Shown here piece after piece: positions 37,155-47,293 of a DNA stretch of 64,000 nt. The notes under the pieces are model-generated. The model saw only the letters and a list, made by a program, of their open reading frames with translations, ran no database searches and was not told where the DNA came from. The DNA is from Podospora pseudoanserina (Eukaryota > Ascomycota > Sordariomycetes > Sordariales > Podosporaceae): NCBI RefSeq assembly GCF_035222485.1, contig NC_085925.1, positions 930,001 to 994,000 of the forward strand, given 5' to 3'. The position numbers and the translations under genes were made by a program. Every line of letters starts with the position of its first letter. The stretch's first letter is position 1.

Positions 37155-39944
37155 ATGGATCCAGCAGCTACCGAGCAAAAGAGAAACAATGCCCGCCAGA
37201 AGCTGATGCAGTTTATTCTGGACGTTGGATCCAAGGCATTTTCCCCAGACGTCCCCGAATCATCCCGTGTGGAAGGAAGGAAGGAGTGGGATGATGCGAT
37301 TCAGAGGCAAGGATAGCCCAATGAATTCTCTTGAGCAAGGCCTTGATCTGACAATTGTCCCAGGATAAAGACCTTCAACCTCATAGCTGCCCTTAATATT
37401 CTGGTGAGACCCGGTCACGCACCAGCATGGCTACGCCCAAAGCTGATGGAAGCTTTGACACTGATCCCCCTCCGTCCGGACGGCGTCAGGGCCACCATGG
37501 AGTTCGTCTTTGCTGTTCACCCCTCCAGCACGGTAAGAGTGTCGGAGGCGGCTGTTCCCCAGAAGAGAGGCGCGAACATTACCCACGAGGCCCTAGAGAT
37601 GGCCAGTAAACTGCTTTCGATTTCTTCTTCCTCGGTCACGCCCGAAATATGGTACTCAAGCATTGCGCCACAGCTCTCGGTACTGCTCGATGGAGACGAG
37701 GGCCCGGAACTCACGAGAACGGCGTCCTACATCATTGGCTTTGGGATTCTGGGACGCAAGGCGTCTGGAGCTCCAGGAACTGCAGGCTGGAAATGCCTCG
37801 CTGAGCCTTTGCTCTATGCCATCAAGCCTCCGCCGAATGCTCAACCACCAAGTACCGAGGATGACGACGAGATTGTTGACCTCAGCAAAGAGAGAATTCT
37901 TGTGGAATACCAGGATCTCGTCACTGCTCTGCGCCGGCTCAGGTCGTTAGTTGTTTCACACCCAAACCAGGGCTTGGCCAAACGCTTGCTGTCGCCATTG
38001 CTGCCGTCCTTGTGGACACTCTCGACATGGAACAGAGCCAGCTCAGAGCTCTCGGACCAGGTCTGCGGTCCGGCTTCAGAATTACTCAAGATATACCTGA
38101 AGCTTGCCCCCTCTCCAGAACTCGTGCTTTACCTGATAAGAAATCTTGGGTATGTTGGAGGATACAACCGACAGAGTCCTGAATGGGTCTACAAAGAGAC
38201 AGGCAAGCATGAGATCGGCATCGTGGAAAGAAAACCTCGCGCTTTTTTCATTGGCGGCGCCCCAACAGCCCCTCAAGTCACCATGGAGGACATCGAGACT
38301 AAGATCACCACCTTGCTTGACTTAATCACAACGACCATGTCGGATGCCGACATCATCGGCGCTTTCCTTGAGCTCCTGAAACGATGGTTCAAGGCAGCAC
38401 GGCAGTCAAGAGGCGGAAGTGTTCTCATCAAGAAAGAGTCTGAGGAAACTCGAGACCCCTTGGAGCAGCTCATTGAGATCAAGACCCTCCAATCCATGAT
38501 GGAGAAAGTCCCAAACAAGCTCGCCACGCAACCTCGGGCCATCCTCGACCTGGTCAGCGAGATATTGGCGAGCTCTGCCGCCGCATCCGACGAGGACCAC
38601 AATGATGATGAGGTAACAGGCGTAGCCCTGAGCCTTCTCAACATGATCGTCACAGTCCCCGGCTTCCAAAAATCCCGGGTCAACCCTGACACTTTGTCCC
38701 TCATCGAGACCTCTCTCGACAAGCTCTCCAAATCCCCCACCGACCTCGGGAAAACAGCCAACAACCTCGGCCTCCTACTCCTCTACCGAGACCAGATCGA
38801 CGACCCATCCGAGTCTCTCCTCCCACCTGCCCCGGCAGACCGCCAAATCGAAGACCGCAAAACGTACAGCCTCGCCATTTCCTACATCACCGCCTCTGAC
38901 TCCCCCCCCCCGGTAAGGTCTGAAGGCCTGCATCTAATCGGCACCCTCATAACCTCGCACTCCCCTGTCCTCGACATTCCAGGTATTCTAGTCCTGCTGT
39001 CATCCCTCATCTCGGACAGCGACGAGTACATCTACCTCCGCATCATCAAACTCTACACCCTCCTCGCAGGCTCCCACCCCAGAGCTGTGACGAACGATTT
39101 GCTTGACCAGTTCATTGACGCTAAGGAGACTTACTCTGTCGATGCCCGGCAGCGGTTCGCTGAAGCGTTGTCACAGATCATCGAACGTCTAGGGGAGACT
39201 TTTACCGGTGATCTCGCGCAACGTGTAGGCGATGGTCTACTCTCCGTCGCCGGCCGGAGAGCTCACAGGCCCAAAACTGAAGCTAGGCAGGCGAGGGAGG
39301 CCAAGGTGCAGGAGAGGAAAAATAAGGAAGCGGCTGATGCCTGGGGGGGTGAGGTGCCTGACTTTAGTGACCCGACGACGCCGGAGGAGAAGGCGAGGAA
39401 TGAGATTTTGGAAAGGATTGTTGAGGGGTGGGAGTCGAAGAGGGGGAGTGAGGATATCAGGGTCAGGGCTTCGGCTTTGGGGGTTTTGGGGATGGGGATG
39501 GAGGTTAATGTAAGGGGCATGGGGGTTAGGGTTGTTAATTTGGCGGTTGAGCTGGCGGTTAGTATTTTGCAGGTGGAGAGGGGGGTGGAGGGGGGGATTT
39601 TGAGGAGGGGGGCGGTGATGATGGTGAATGAGTTTGTGAGGGCGTTGGATAGGGTCGGGGAGGGGTTTGGGTTTGGGTTTGGGTTTGGGGAGAGGGCAAG
39701 GGAGGATTTGATGAGGACGCTTGGGTGGGTTAGGGATACGGATGGGGATGGGCTGGTGAGGAGGCAGGCGGGAGAGGTGGTGGAAAGTTTGGAGGCTTGG
39801 GGGGTTAGGAGGTTGGTCGGGAAGGGGGAGGAGGATAAGGGGATGGGGATGCTGAGGGGGTTGGTGGTGAATCCGATTGAGAGGGTGAATCCGGCTGTGG
39901 GCGAGGAGAAGGTGGGGAGGGTGAGGATTGAGGAGGTTGAGTGA
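37155..39944 (+). CDS. rtp1: Rtp1/TANGO6-like RNA polymerase II assembly and nuclear import factor
   Basis: Rtp1 is a HEAT-repeat-like protein which, in yeast, helps assemble RNA polymerase II and bring it into the nucleus. I place two exons, 37155-37306 and 37364-39944, for 910 residues. The intron is 57 nt and uses a GC donor (AG|GCAAGG) with a CTGAC branch site and CCCAG acceptor; no usable GT lies in the region. The N-terminal exon begins MDPAATEQKRNNARQKLMQF. The family's C-terminal region 1 is seen at about 495-640 (SDEYIYLRIIKLYTLLAGSHPRAV and SVDARQRFAEALSQIIERL), and region 2 at about 745-825 (IRVRASALGVLGMGMEVN then VMMVNEFVRALDRVGEG). From about 39260 onward codon use switches from C-ending to almost only AGG, GGG, TTG and GTT. 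The next gene starts 273 bp downstream on the same strand. Family call is good; function is by homology. Confidence 0.87.
37307..37363 (+). other. rtp1: GC-AG intron of rtp1
   Basis: The donor is AG|GCAAGG and the acceptor GTCCCAG. A CTGAC branch site sits 13 to 17 nt before the acceptor. The join makes one Arg codon (AG+G) and keeps frame. An in-frame stop occurs within the intron, so it has to be removed. Confidence 0.8.
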
Positions 39945-40217
39945 ATTATTAGGCTTTATGCTTGAGATTAGGCTTTTATATCACTGCTTTTGAACATTGC
40001 GTTCTGTTTTTGTGATCTTTTGGCTTGGTGTTGTGCAAGTGTAATAGGTACGTACCTTTCTTGGCAACCCGTGACAGCGCGTGTATCCCGGCGTGTTTTC
40101 GTCCCACCTTTCTGCATCCCCGCAGCAAGCAAGCAGCAGGCAAGCCACTATCTAAACCAGCTGCACCGCGTTCAATCAACCATCCCAAAACAACGACACC
40201 AAAAAATAAATAAAAAA
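39945..40217. promoter_or_regulatory. Short intergenic region between rtp1 and the AT-hook gene
   Basis: These 273 bp must hold the rtp1 3' end and the next promoter and leader. The one clear element is a 12-bp perfect palindrome, AGGTACGTACCT (40046-40057), of the GGTA type found in other spacers. The leader just before the ATG is A-rich (aaataaataaaaaa). Confidence 0.5.
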
Positions 40218-42063
40218 ATGGCCCCTCGAGAAATCCTTGACTCGGAAGACGACGGCGATGGCTTTGACGACGACCAAGAAGAATATGGCGAAACCTTAGT
40301 CCCTCCTGATGCAGCTGTCGAACAGCAGGCAGCAGCGCCACCTGCAACAAGCGCCGCCATAAACAACGTTGCTGCCACAAATATCGGCACCACCGCCCTC
40401 TCGACCGATTCGTCTTTTTTTGAGAGGGTGTATGAGGGTCAGTATATCGCTTTTGATCTGGAACAACCAGTGGCTGCGACAACAGCAACAGCAACAGAAA
40501 TGCCTCCTTCTACGCGGAAAGCCACCGGCCGTGCAAAGGCCAAAACTAACGATGCGGTTGTCGATTTAACCTCCCCGCGAAAAACAGACGTGTGGGACCT
40601 TCCGGGGAGTTCCCTCCCCCCAACCGCTGAGCAGGGTTCGCGTCGGTCGGCGAGGAAGCGCGCGCAGGTTGGGGTTGGGGTTGGGGGAGAGGAGGAGGAT
40701 CCTTATGCCTTTCCAGAGTCGACTCCGGCCGCGAAAAGGACAAGACGTAGTCTTGGTGCGGCTGCCAGCCCTATTGCGCTTGTGGGGGGGGTGGGGATGT
40801 ATGTCGCCACGAGTGAGATGACGGCCAGTCAGAAGGAGCAGCATGTGGCCGTGTCGTTGCCCAATTCGTCTACGAGTGAGGTGATGGGAGGGACATTGCC
40901 GACGCTGCCGCACGGGGAGGGGCAGAGCTCGAGCGGGGGGACGTTGAGTACTATTGCTTATACTACGCCGAGTAGGATTGGGAGTTCGAACAGGAGGGAC
41001 ATCTCGTCTATGGGTGGTGTTGGTTCGTCTGTTGGTGGTGGTGTTGGTAGTGGTGGTGGGGAGATTGACACGCCGGCAAGGTATCAGGTATGTGTGCGGA
41101 CGGTGGTTGGTGTTGAGATGTGGGGGCTGACTAGTGTGACAGTCATCACCGGATGTGTTGAACGACATGGCGCCTCCTTCGACCGGCAGCAAGAGAAAGG
41201 CCAGGGGTAAAACGGACATGGAGCCTCCCACCTCGACTGCTTCGGGCCGCAAAACCAAAAAGAGGCGCATCATTGAGGACGAAGAGGATGGTGACTTTGG
41301 AGCTGAAAACGACCAGAGCCATGTTTCTGAGGATATCTCGACGGAAGTCATCCCTCAAGCTGAACCGGAACCACAACCAAAGAAGAAACGCGGCCGGAAA
41401 AAGAAGGAGCCTGTACCCCTGCCGGAGGAGGCAGCACCGGATGTAGAGCTTAGTGAGTTCTACCACCTTGACGCGGAAGCTACTGCTTCAAAGGGGCAGG
41501 TGGCCCCATTGCCGGATATGGAGGGTGAGGCTGCACCTGAGGCTGTCGAGCCTGAGCCCGTGGTGGAGGAGCAAGCGCCTGTCAAGAAACGGAGAGGTCG
41601 GCCAAAGAAGGCGGGTACGGTGGCCAGGACACAGCATGTTGTTATTGAGGTGGAGGAGGAGGGTGTTGAGGAGATGAGGGAGCCGTTGGCGGAGGTGCCT
41701 GCGAACACTCAGACAAAGGGGAAGAAGACTCCTGCTAGGAAGGGGAAAGGGGGTAGGAAGAAGAAGGAGGTGGTTGTTGATTCTGAGGAGGATGGGGAGG
41801 GTGATGATGGGGAGTGGGGGGAGAAGAAACTGGTAGAGGAGCAAGAAGAGGTGGCCAAGGAGAAGAAGGTGGTGGAGGAGGTGGTCAAGGAGACGAAGGT
41901 GGAGGTGAAGAAGGTGGTCAAAGAGACGAAGGTGGAGGTGAAGAAGGTGAAGGAGGAAAAGGTGGTTGCTGGGGGGACTCCGATCAAGCCGGCGGGGTAT
42001 AGGGTTGGGTTGAGCAAGAGGAGCCGTATTGCGCCGTTGTTGAAGTCGCTGAGAAAGAATTGA
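40218..42063 (+). CDS. AT-hook nuclear protein with conserved basic C-terminal tail
   Basis: An unnamed, mostly disordered protein of 596 residues, probably a DNA-binding nuclear protein. Two exons, 40218-41087 and 41143-42063, are separated by a 55-nt intron (GTATGT to GACAG). It starts with an acidic MAPREILDSEDDGDGFDDDQ. A SUMO-interaction-like VVDLTSP lies at 114-120, followed by TDVWDLPGSSLP. A consensus AT-hook core RGRP is at 441-444 (KKRRGRPKKAG), and a weaker KKKRGRKKKEP lies near 370-380. A Lys/Glu/Val-rich repeat (KEEVVKETKVEVKK type, near 530-565) follows. The last residues read YRVGLSKRSRIAPLLKSLRK, a discrete basic motif unlike the rest and resembling the C-terminal Rad51-binding motif of RAD51AP1. 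The start ATG has an A-rich leader and a good context. The family name is unknown to me; a role in recombination or chromatin is inference. Confidence 0.85.
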
Positions 42064-43013
42064 GGGAGTGTGGGATTGGAAGGCATGTTTTGATTTGTTA
42101 TTGTTATGGATAGTAGGGATACCCTTTGCTTTATTGCTGTGTTGGACTGGGGGGGGGGTTCGGATGGATGTGGGAAGGTTTTATGGGGATGGGATGGTGT
42201 AAAGGATGTATTGTGTATATGCTCGTGTTGTCCATTGGCAGGGCAAGGTAGCTCTCGGGAAATGATACTCGCGTGAAGAGAGACGAAATATTATGTCTTG
42301 TCATCTTGAGCTCTATCGATTATATGATATATGTAGTAGAGGGCTAGGGTCTCGGTCTCAACAAACATCTCCAGCTTCTAGAATCTCTCCTTACAGCTCT
42401 CAATCCGATTTCCATACCTATCTTGTCACTAATTATCCTCAACCTCAACAGAACCACCCCCTTTATCTTGAAATATGATGCTGTGCCTGGCTTCTTTGAC
42501 CTCGATGCCCCAGCGCCGCTGCCCACCTGACCTCTTACACTGTTCCACAGAAGGTTTAGCACCGTCTGCTAAGTCCCCCAAGTTCCGGCATTGAACCCTG
42601 CACTACAAGGGCAGGGCGACCAATGGAGGGCGGGAATCGTAGGTAGGGACCCGCTGGACGGTGAACCACGTCATCGTGCCGCCGCGCGCGTGTTCGTGCA
42701 GTTTTGGTATGCGCGCGCTGCTGTGCCCCGCGCTGCTGTGCCCGTGTGTGTGGTGGTTACTGCCTGGAGAGTTTTGTCTCGGGTTTTACGGAGTTGGGAG
42801 CGTGAGATGTTGCGGTATTCTTTATTAAAGGAAAAAGGAGAGAGAGCTGCTATTGCAGAAGAGCAAGGCTTTCCAGAAAGGAAAGCTAGAGAGGTGCAGG
42901 GCTGAAGCTAAAGGTGCGTCCGTGTACCCCTACCTCACCAGAAGGCAGCAACGTCTACAACCTTTTCATTCTTTCCACCGCTCTTCTAACTGCTACGATA
43001 TCCAGCAGAAACA
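42064..43013. promoter_or_regulatory. Intergenic region upstream of the DDHD phospholipase gene
   Basis: No gene is seen. It must carry the AT-hook gene 3' end and the next promoter. It has a possible CCAAT box at 42611-42615, a CCCTGC...GCAGGG hairpin near 42597-42618, a 15-bp direct duplication (gcgctgctgtgcccc/g) near 42715-42745, and a GTAGGTAGG site near 42639. Confidence 0.45.
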
Positions 43014-46000
43014 ATGCCACCAAAACACAGCTACACCACCCACTGCCGCCTCCGCCCCTTATCCCCATCCCCAGATGACCAAGTCCCGGCGGCAAACCCC
43101 CAGTACTTCTACTCCTCCCCCATCCCCATCGACGACCCTTTATCCGCCGCCGTTGGCACCATCCCCGACGCCTCGAATCCGAGCTCTGGGGTTCAAAACC
43201 TCCGCCCTTTTTCAGAGGGGGATAACCTATCCCTTGAGCGGGCTTGGTTGGGGTTTGCGAACGCAGAATCGAAAGAGGAGCATCAGAGGCTGGTGAGGAG
43301 GTGCAAGCTGGGGAGAAAGGTTGATCAGGAGGGGGAGGTGAGGAGACGTCTCGAAGCACTCGTCGACCGCCTCGCCAAACTCCACATTGACAAGCACAAG
43401 CGGGAATCTGTCGCTTCAGCAAATGATGGGTTGCTCGGCCCGACGAGCATGGTTGTTTTGACTGAGGATGGTGGGGGAGAGGAGAAGGTGGTTTGCTGTC
43501 AGGAATTGGAGATTGATGTCGCGGCGGAACTGAGAAAGGAGTTTTGTGGGTTGGTTAGGCGGAAGGTGGGTTGGTTGAGGCAGGAGAGGGTTGCTGAGGG
43601 GGTTATGGCGGTGATAAGCAAGATGCAAGGCGGGGGTGCGGAGGGGCAGGAACAAAACAAGAAGGGGGGAGGGGGGAGTAGTAGACCTGGGACGCCGGTG
43701 CCGCAGATGGTTGTGGGGAGTGTACCCAGGGTGCCGGGAATGTCGGGGATTGGGGTTGGAGAGGAGTTGTTACGGGGACGGGGGTTGGTGGATGGGATGG
43801 GGGAGAGTGGGGTTGCTACGCCTGATGAGAGGGAGAGGGAGAGGGAGAGGGGGACAGGGAGGAGGGGGGGGGAGAGTACTGCTGGGACGAGGATAGCTGG
43901 GAAGGGGGCTGTGCCGCCGCCGGAGGAGGATACGGCAGAGGTGCTGGTGGGGATTCAGAGACTACATGTGGTTTCGCTGCCGGTGTTGCAGATGAAGCCG
44001 ATTTACTGGTCGCCGGTGAATGATATTGCCGCGGTGGTGAGGGCGACGTGGTTTTACAGGTCCTTACCTCCCCTTCCACGGACAGTTAACAAAAAGCTGA
44101 CAGTCAACAGAGACACCATGATCCCCCTCCCTCCGCTGATCGCCAACCAGCTCGAGGCCGGCTACCGCGAACTTCGACCCTGGACAGAGACCTGGTCTGA
44201 CGAGCTCCGTTCTGCCCTCGACGTCGGGGCGGTAGGCGAAGAAAAGGTTACTCATCGCCTCTGGCCTGAGCACCACAGTGAGAAGCAACGGTCGGCCAAG
44301 TCGAAAGGTGGACAACATCTACCGCCTGAACCGCCTGTGTCAAGTGACCCGTTCTGTGCAGCGAGGTGCTTTAGTGGGGAGGCTGCTGCGGAGGGGAAGT
44401 TGGAACCTGTTCGCGAGGAGGCTGACACTGCCATGCCGGCGCCAGAGCAGAGACAGTATTCAAATCACCACGTTATTTACAAGAATGCCAAGGAGGCGTT
44501 TTTGCTCAAGCCGAGCCAGCAGCCCTCGGCATATTACTCCCGGAGACCGGTACAGAAGATTATGAAAGGGGTCACGGTTGGGGTGCCGGTTGTGAGAGGG
44601 TTTGATAGGGCCGCGTGGGAGAAGGTTCATGAGCCTAAGAAGCAGCAGCAGGTGAAGCCACAGCCGGTCAGACAGGAGCAGAGGGGAAACAACAGCGAGG
44701 AGGATGTGTGTCAAGGCTGTCAAGAAGAGCTGCGAAAAGGCCAGGTGACCGACCTTGTCCTCATCGCCCACGGAATCGGCCAAAAATTCGCGGAAAGGGT
44801 GGAAAGCTTCCATTTCACGCACGCGGTGAATGCCTTTCGAAGAATGGTCAGTGTCGAGCTGGAGACTCCCGCCGTCAAGTCGGTCTTGCGGCCGGAACAG
44901 AACGGGATTATGGTTTTGCCAGTAAACTGGAGACATTTGCTCAGCTTTGAAGACGGGGGGCCGACGACGGGGAACGAGGAGGATAAAGCGGCTTACGCTC
45001 CGGATGGGTTTGGCCTCAAGGATATTGAACCGGGTACGATACCGGCCGTGAGGAGCATGATTTCGGATGTGATGTTTGATATACCTTTCTACATGTCGCA
45101 TCATAAACCAAAGATGATCGCGGCGCTGGTGGGGGAGGCGAACAGGGTTTATAGGCTTTGGTGTGGGAATAACCCGGGGTTTGAGGAAAAGGGGAGGGTG
45201 CATTTGATTGGGCATTCGCTGGGGAGTGCGATGGCTGTGGAGGTGTTGAGCAAACAGCCTACCAGGGTGCCGAGGCCTCTTGGGCAGGTGCCAGATACAA
45301 AGCACTTTGAGTTTGATACGGTTAATTTGTTCTTGTTAGGGAGCCCGGCGGCGTTCTTCTTGCTGTTGGAACGAGGGGGGTTGGTGCCGAGGCGGGGGAG
45401 GATGAAGCCAGGCGCCGAGGCGGCGGATACGGTTGCGAAGGATGTGGTAGGGGAGTTGGGCATGTTTGGGTGCATTGCGGTGGATAATATCTATAATATT
45501 TTGGCAAAGGAGGATCCGATTGCGTATTTGCTGAACGGGACGGTCGACCCGGTGTATGCGGCGAGTTTGAAGACGGCGTACGTGCCGAGTTTGAAGACGG
45601 GGTGGTTTAAGGGGCTGGGGGATGCGTTCAGGGGGGTTGTTGGGGTGGGTGGTTCGTCATCGTTGGAGAGTGAGGTTGGTGGTGCTGGTGGTGGGACGGA
45701 GCAGCAGAAGAAGCCGTCGATGATGATGAGGTTGCCATCGCAGTTGGAGCTGGAGGTGCATGATTTTACGAGGGAGGACGTGGCGGAGAAGAAGGCGTTT
45801 CTGCTCAATGATAATGGGCAGATTGATTATTATTTGAGGAGTGGAGGGGGGCCGTTGGAGATTCAGTATTTGAACATGCTGAGTGCTCATACGAGTTATT
45901 GGACGAATCTGGACTTGATTCGGTTCTTGTGTATTGAGGTGGGGAGGAGGCCGGGGAGGAAGAACACGCTGCCGGCGATGAGGGCTGTGAAGGTCAAGGG

Positions 46001-46037
46001 GCGGTTTGGGGGTGTGGCGGTTGGTGGTTTGGGATGA
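43014..46037 (+). CDS. DDHD-domain phospholipase A1 family protein (yeast Ddl1-like)
   Basis: A likely phosphatidic-acid-preferring phospholipase A1 of the DDHD family. I place two exons, 43014-44059 and 44111-46037, for 990 residues; the uninterrupted frame would give 1007. The removed 51 nt restore the family run WFYR|DTMIPLPPLIANQLEAGYR and RPWTETW. The lipase region begins at VTDLVLIAHGIGQKFAERVE (near 566) and has the nucleophile elbow GHSLG with Ser 718. The C-terminal DDHD domain runs from about 745 to 965: FDTVNLFLLGSP, the Asp in KEDPIAY, the Asp in GQIDYYL, and SAHTSYWTNLD with the His and final Asp. There is no signal peptide or clear membrane segment, so a cytosolic or peripheral membrane site is likely. 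Codon use alternates between C-ending and G/T-ending blocks. Family call is strong; substrate is by homology. Confidence 0.92.
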   Translation: MPPKHSYTTHCRLRPLSPSPDDQVPAANPQYFYSSPIPIDDPLSAAVGTIPDASNPSSGVQNLRPFSEGDNLSLERAWLGFANAESKEEHQRLVRRCKLGRKVDQEGEVRRRLEALVDRLAKLHIDKHKRESVASANDGLLGPTSMVVLTEDGGGEEKVVCCQELEIDVAAELRKEFCGLVRRKVGWLRQERVAEGVMAVISKMQGGGAEGQEQNKKGGGGSSRPGTPVPQMVVGSVPRVPGMSGIGVGEELLRGRGLVDGMGESGVATPDERERERERGTGRRGGESTAGTRIAGKGAVPPPEEDTAEVLVGIQRLHVVSLPVLQMKPIYWSPVNDIAAVVRATWFYRSLPPLPRTVNKKLTVNRDTMIPLPPLIANQLEAGYRELRPWTETWSDELRSALDVGAVGEEKVTHRLWPEHHSEKQRSAKSKGGQHLPPEPPVSSDPFCAARCFSGEAAAEGKLEPVREEADTAMPAPEQRQYSNHHVIYKNAKEAFLLKPSQQPSAYYSRRPVQKIMKGVTVGVPVVRGFDRAAWEKVHEPKKQQQVKPQPVRQEQRGNNSEEDVCQGCQEELRKGQVTDLVLIAHGIGQKFAERVESFHFTHAVNAFRRMVSVELETPAVKSVLRPEQNGIMVLPVNWRHLLSFEDGGPTTGNEEDKAAYAPDGFGLKDIEPGTIPAVRSMISDVMFDIPFYMSHHKPKMIAALVGEANRVYRLWCGNNPGFEEKGRVHLIGHSLGSAMAVEVLSKQPTRVPRPLGQVPDTKHFEFDTVNLFLLGSPAAFFLLLERGGLVPRRGRMKPGAEAADTVAKDVVGELGMFGCIAVDNIYNILAKEDPIAYLLNGTVDPVYAASLKTAYVPSLKTGWFKGLGDAFRGVVGVGGSSSLESEVGGAGGGTEQQKKPSMMMRLPSQLELEVHDFTREDVAEKKAFLLNDNGQIDYYLRSGGGPLEIQYLNMLSAHTSYWTNLDLIRFLCIEVGRRPGRKNTLPAMRAVKVKGRFGGVAVGGLG
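44060..44110 (+). other. 51-nt stop-free intron in the DDHD gene
   Basis: It begins with the weak donor GTCCTT, ends GTCAACAG and has a GCTGAC branch site near 44095-44100. Its length is 17 codons with no in-frame stop. Removal joins AG|A to keep an Arg codon and restores WFYRDTM. Without transcripts, retention cannot be excluded. Confidence 0.75.
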
Positions 46038-47293
46038 GATGGAGGGTCTGGACCTTACTTTGTTTGGACTTGTACTGTATTTGATAGCGACGGCGTTTAG
46101 GAGCGAGACGGATATACTTGGTCAAGGTAGACAGACAGGTAGACAACAGCGCGTTGTTCATTTGATTGGTTGAGGAGTGCTCTTTGAAGTGACTAGCTGG
46201 ATGGATGCACTTGGATTCGAGACAAAGAACAGTGTGAACAGGGAACTACATAACATGATATCTGGAATTGAAGATGGCCTCTGCTGCCGCCGCTGCTGTG
46301 CAATCCCAGATCTTCCCGGATCTGGTTCCTTAACACGACTTATATAAGGCTGGCTCGGCAGGGGGCTGGCATAAATTGTTAAGCTTAGCGAACGGTGCTT
46401 GGCATGCGGCCCTGTTCCTGTTTCAACAGCTCTCTCTAGTTTCCGAGCCGCAACACCACTGCATCTTTGCGATAGCCGTTGCTGGACGCTGCCGCAAGAA
46501 CCTCTCCATCGAAGCGCATCGCCCTTTGCACCACTCATACATAGCCCGTGTGAGGCGGTGGAAGCGTCGCGGATGCCAAGAGCCAGTGACCAGTTGACAG
46601 CGGAGTCATTTGTTGAAGCGACATCGATAGCGCGCGTGGGCCAGCAAGCTCCTTGCAAGGTAAGTGCCAAATTTTGTCTCCACCGCGCGTCGTCCAAAAA
46701 AGTCGGACACGATGCGATGCCTCTTCCCTGCACTGTACACACACACACCCAGACCGCGAAGTCGTGACATGCCCCGCAAAGCCATCGAGACATGCTGTGA
46801 TTGTTAGAACCTGCAACGACGACAACGACGAAGAGGAAGACGAGGACGAAGACGAGGATGAGGACGAGGACGGAGAGCCACCGACGACGAATGAATGCCG
46901 AATGAAGAATAATAATATCTTGAGAGACGTCTGAGCTTGGGCAGTGGGTAGTGGGACTAGACGTTGGACGGTAGCAAAGAGCGTGTTGCTTGCTTCGTCC
47001 CAGCTTTCTAAAAAGACCTGAGCTCTGCGCTCAACTCAATGCCCATCCACGACACCTTGCACGAGGCAGTCGACTGCACAGGCGACTTCCTCTCTGACTT
47101 GCTGCGCTTCCTGCCCCTCCGAACGTTTACCTTTTCTTCGACTTTTGCAACTTTAACTTCGCAGCACAAACAGTTTTGCCTGCTGTTTATTTTCCTGTTT
47201 GCGCTTGTCACTGCTGTGGCTTTCACCTTCCCCAACTTACATTCACACTCTCACTCTCTTTTCCACGACTGCTGGAAATCACAACTAACAGAA
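46038..47293. promoter_or_regulatory. Intergenic region and leader of the SUMO protease gene
   Basis: No separate gene is supported. It contains a GA/GAC-rich imperfect repeat at about 46813-46875 (poly-Asp/Glu in one frame). The last 255 nt (47039-47293) are pyrimidine-rich and open in frame with the protease, beginning at an upstream ATG in a weak context; I treat this as leader. Confidence 0.5.

Noticed and set aside
37513-37565. GTAAGA...CCCCAG, a possible second intron in rtp1
   Set aside because: It would be only 30 nt, too short for splicing, and the frame through it is open and protein-like.
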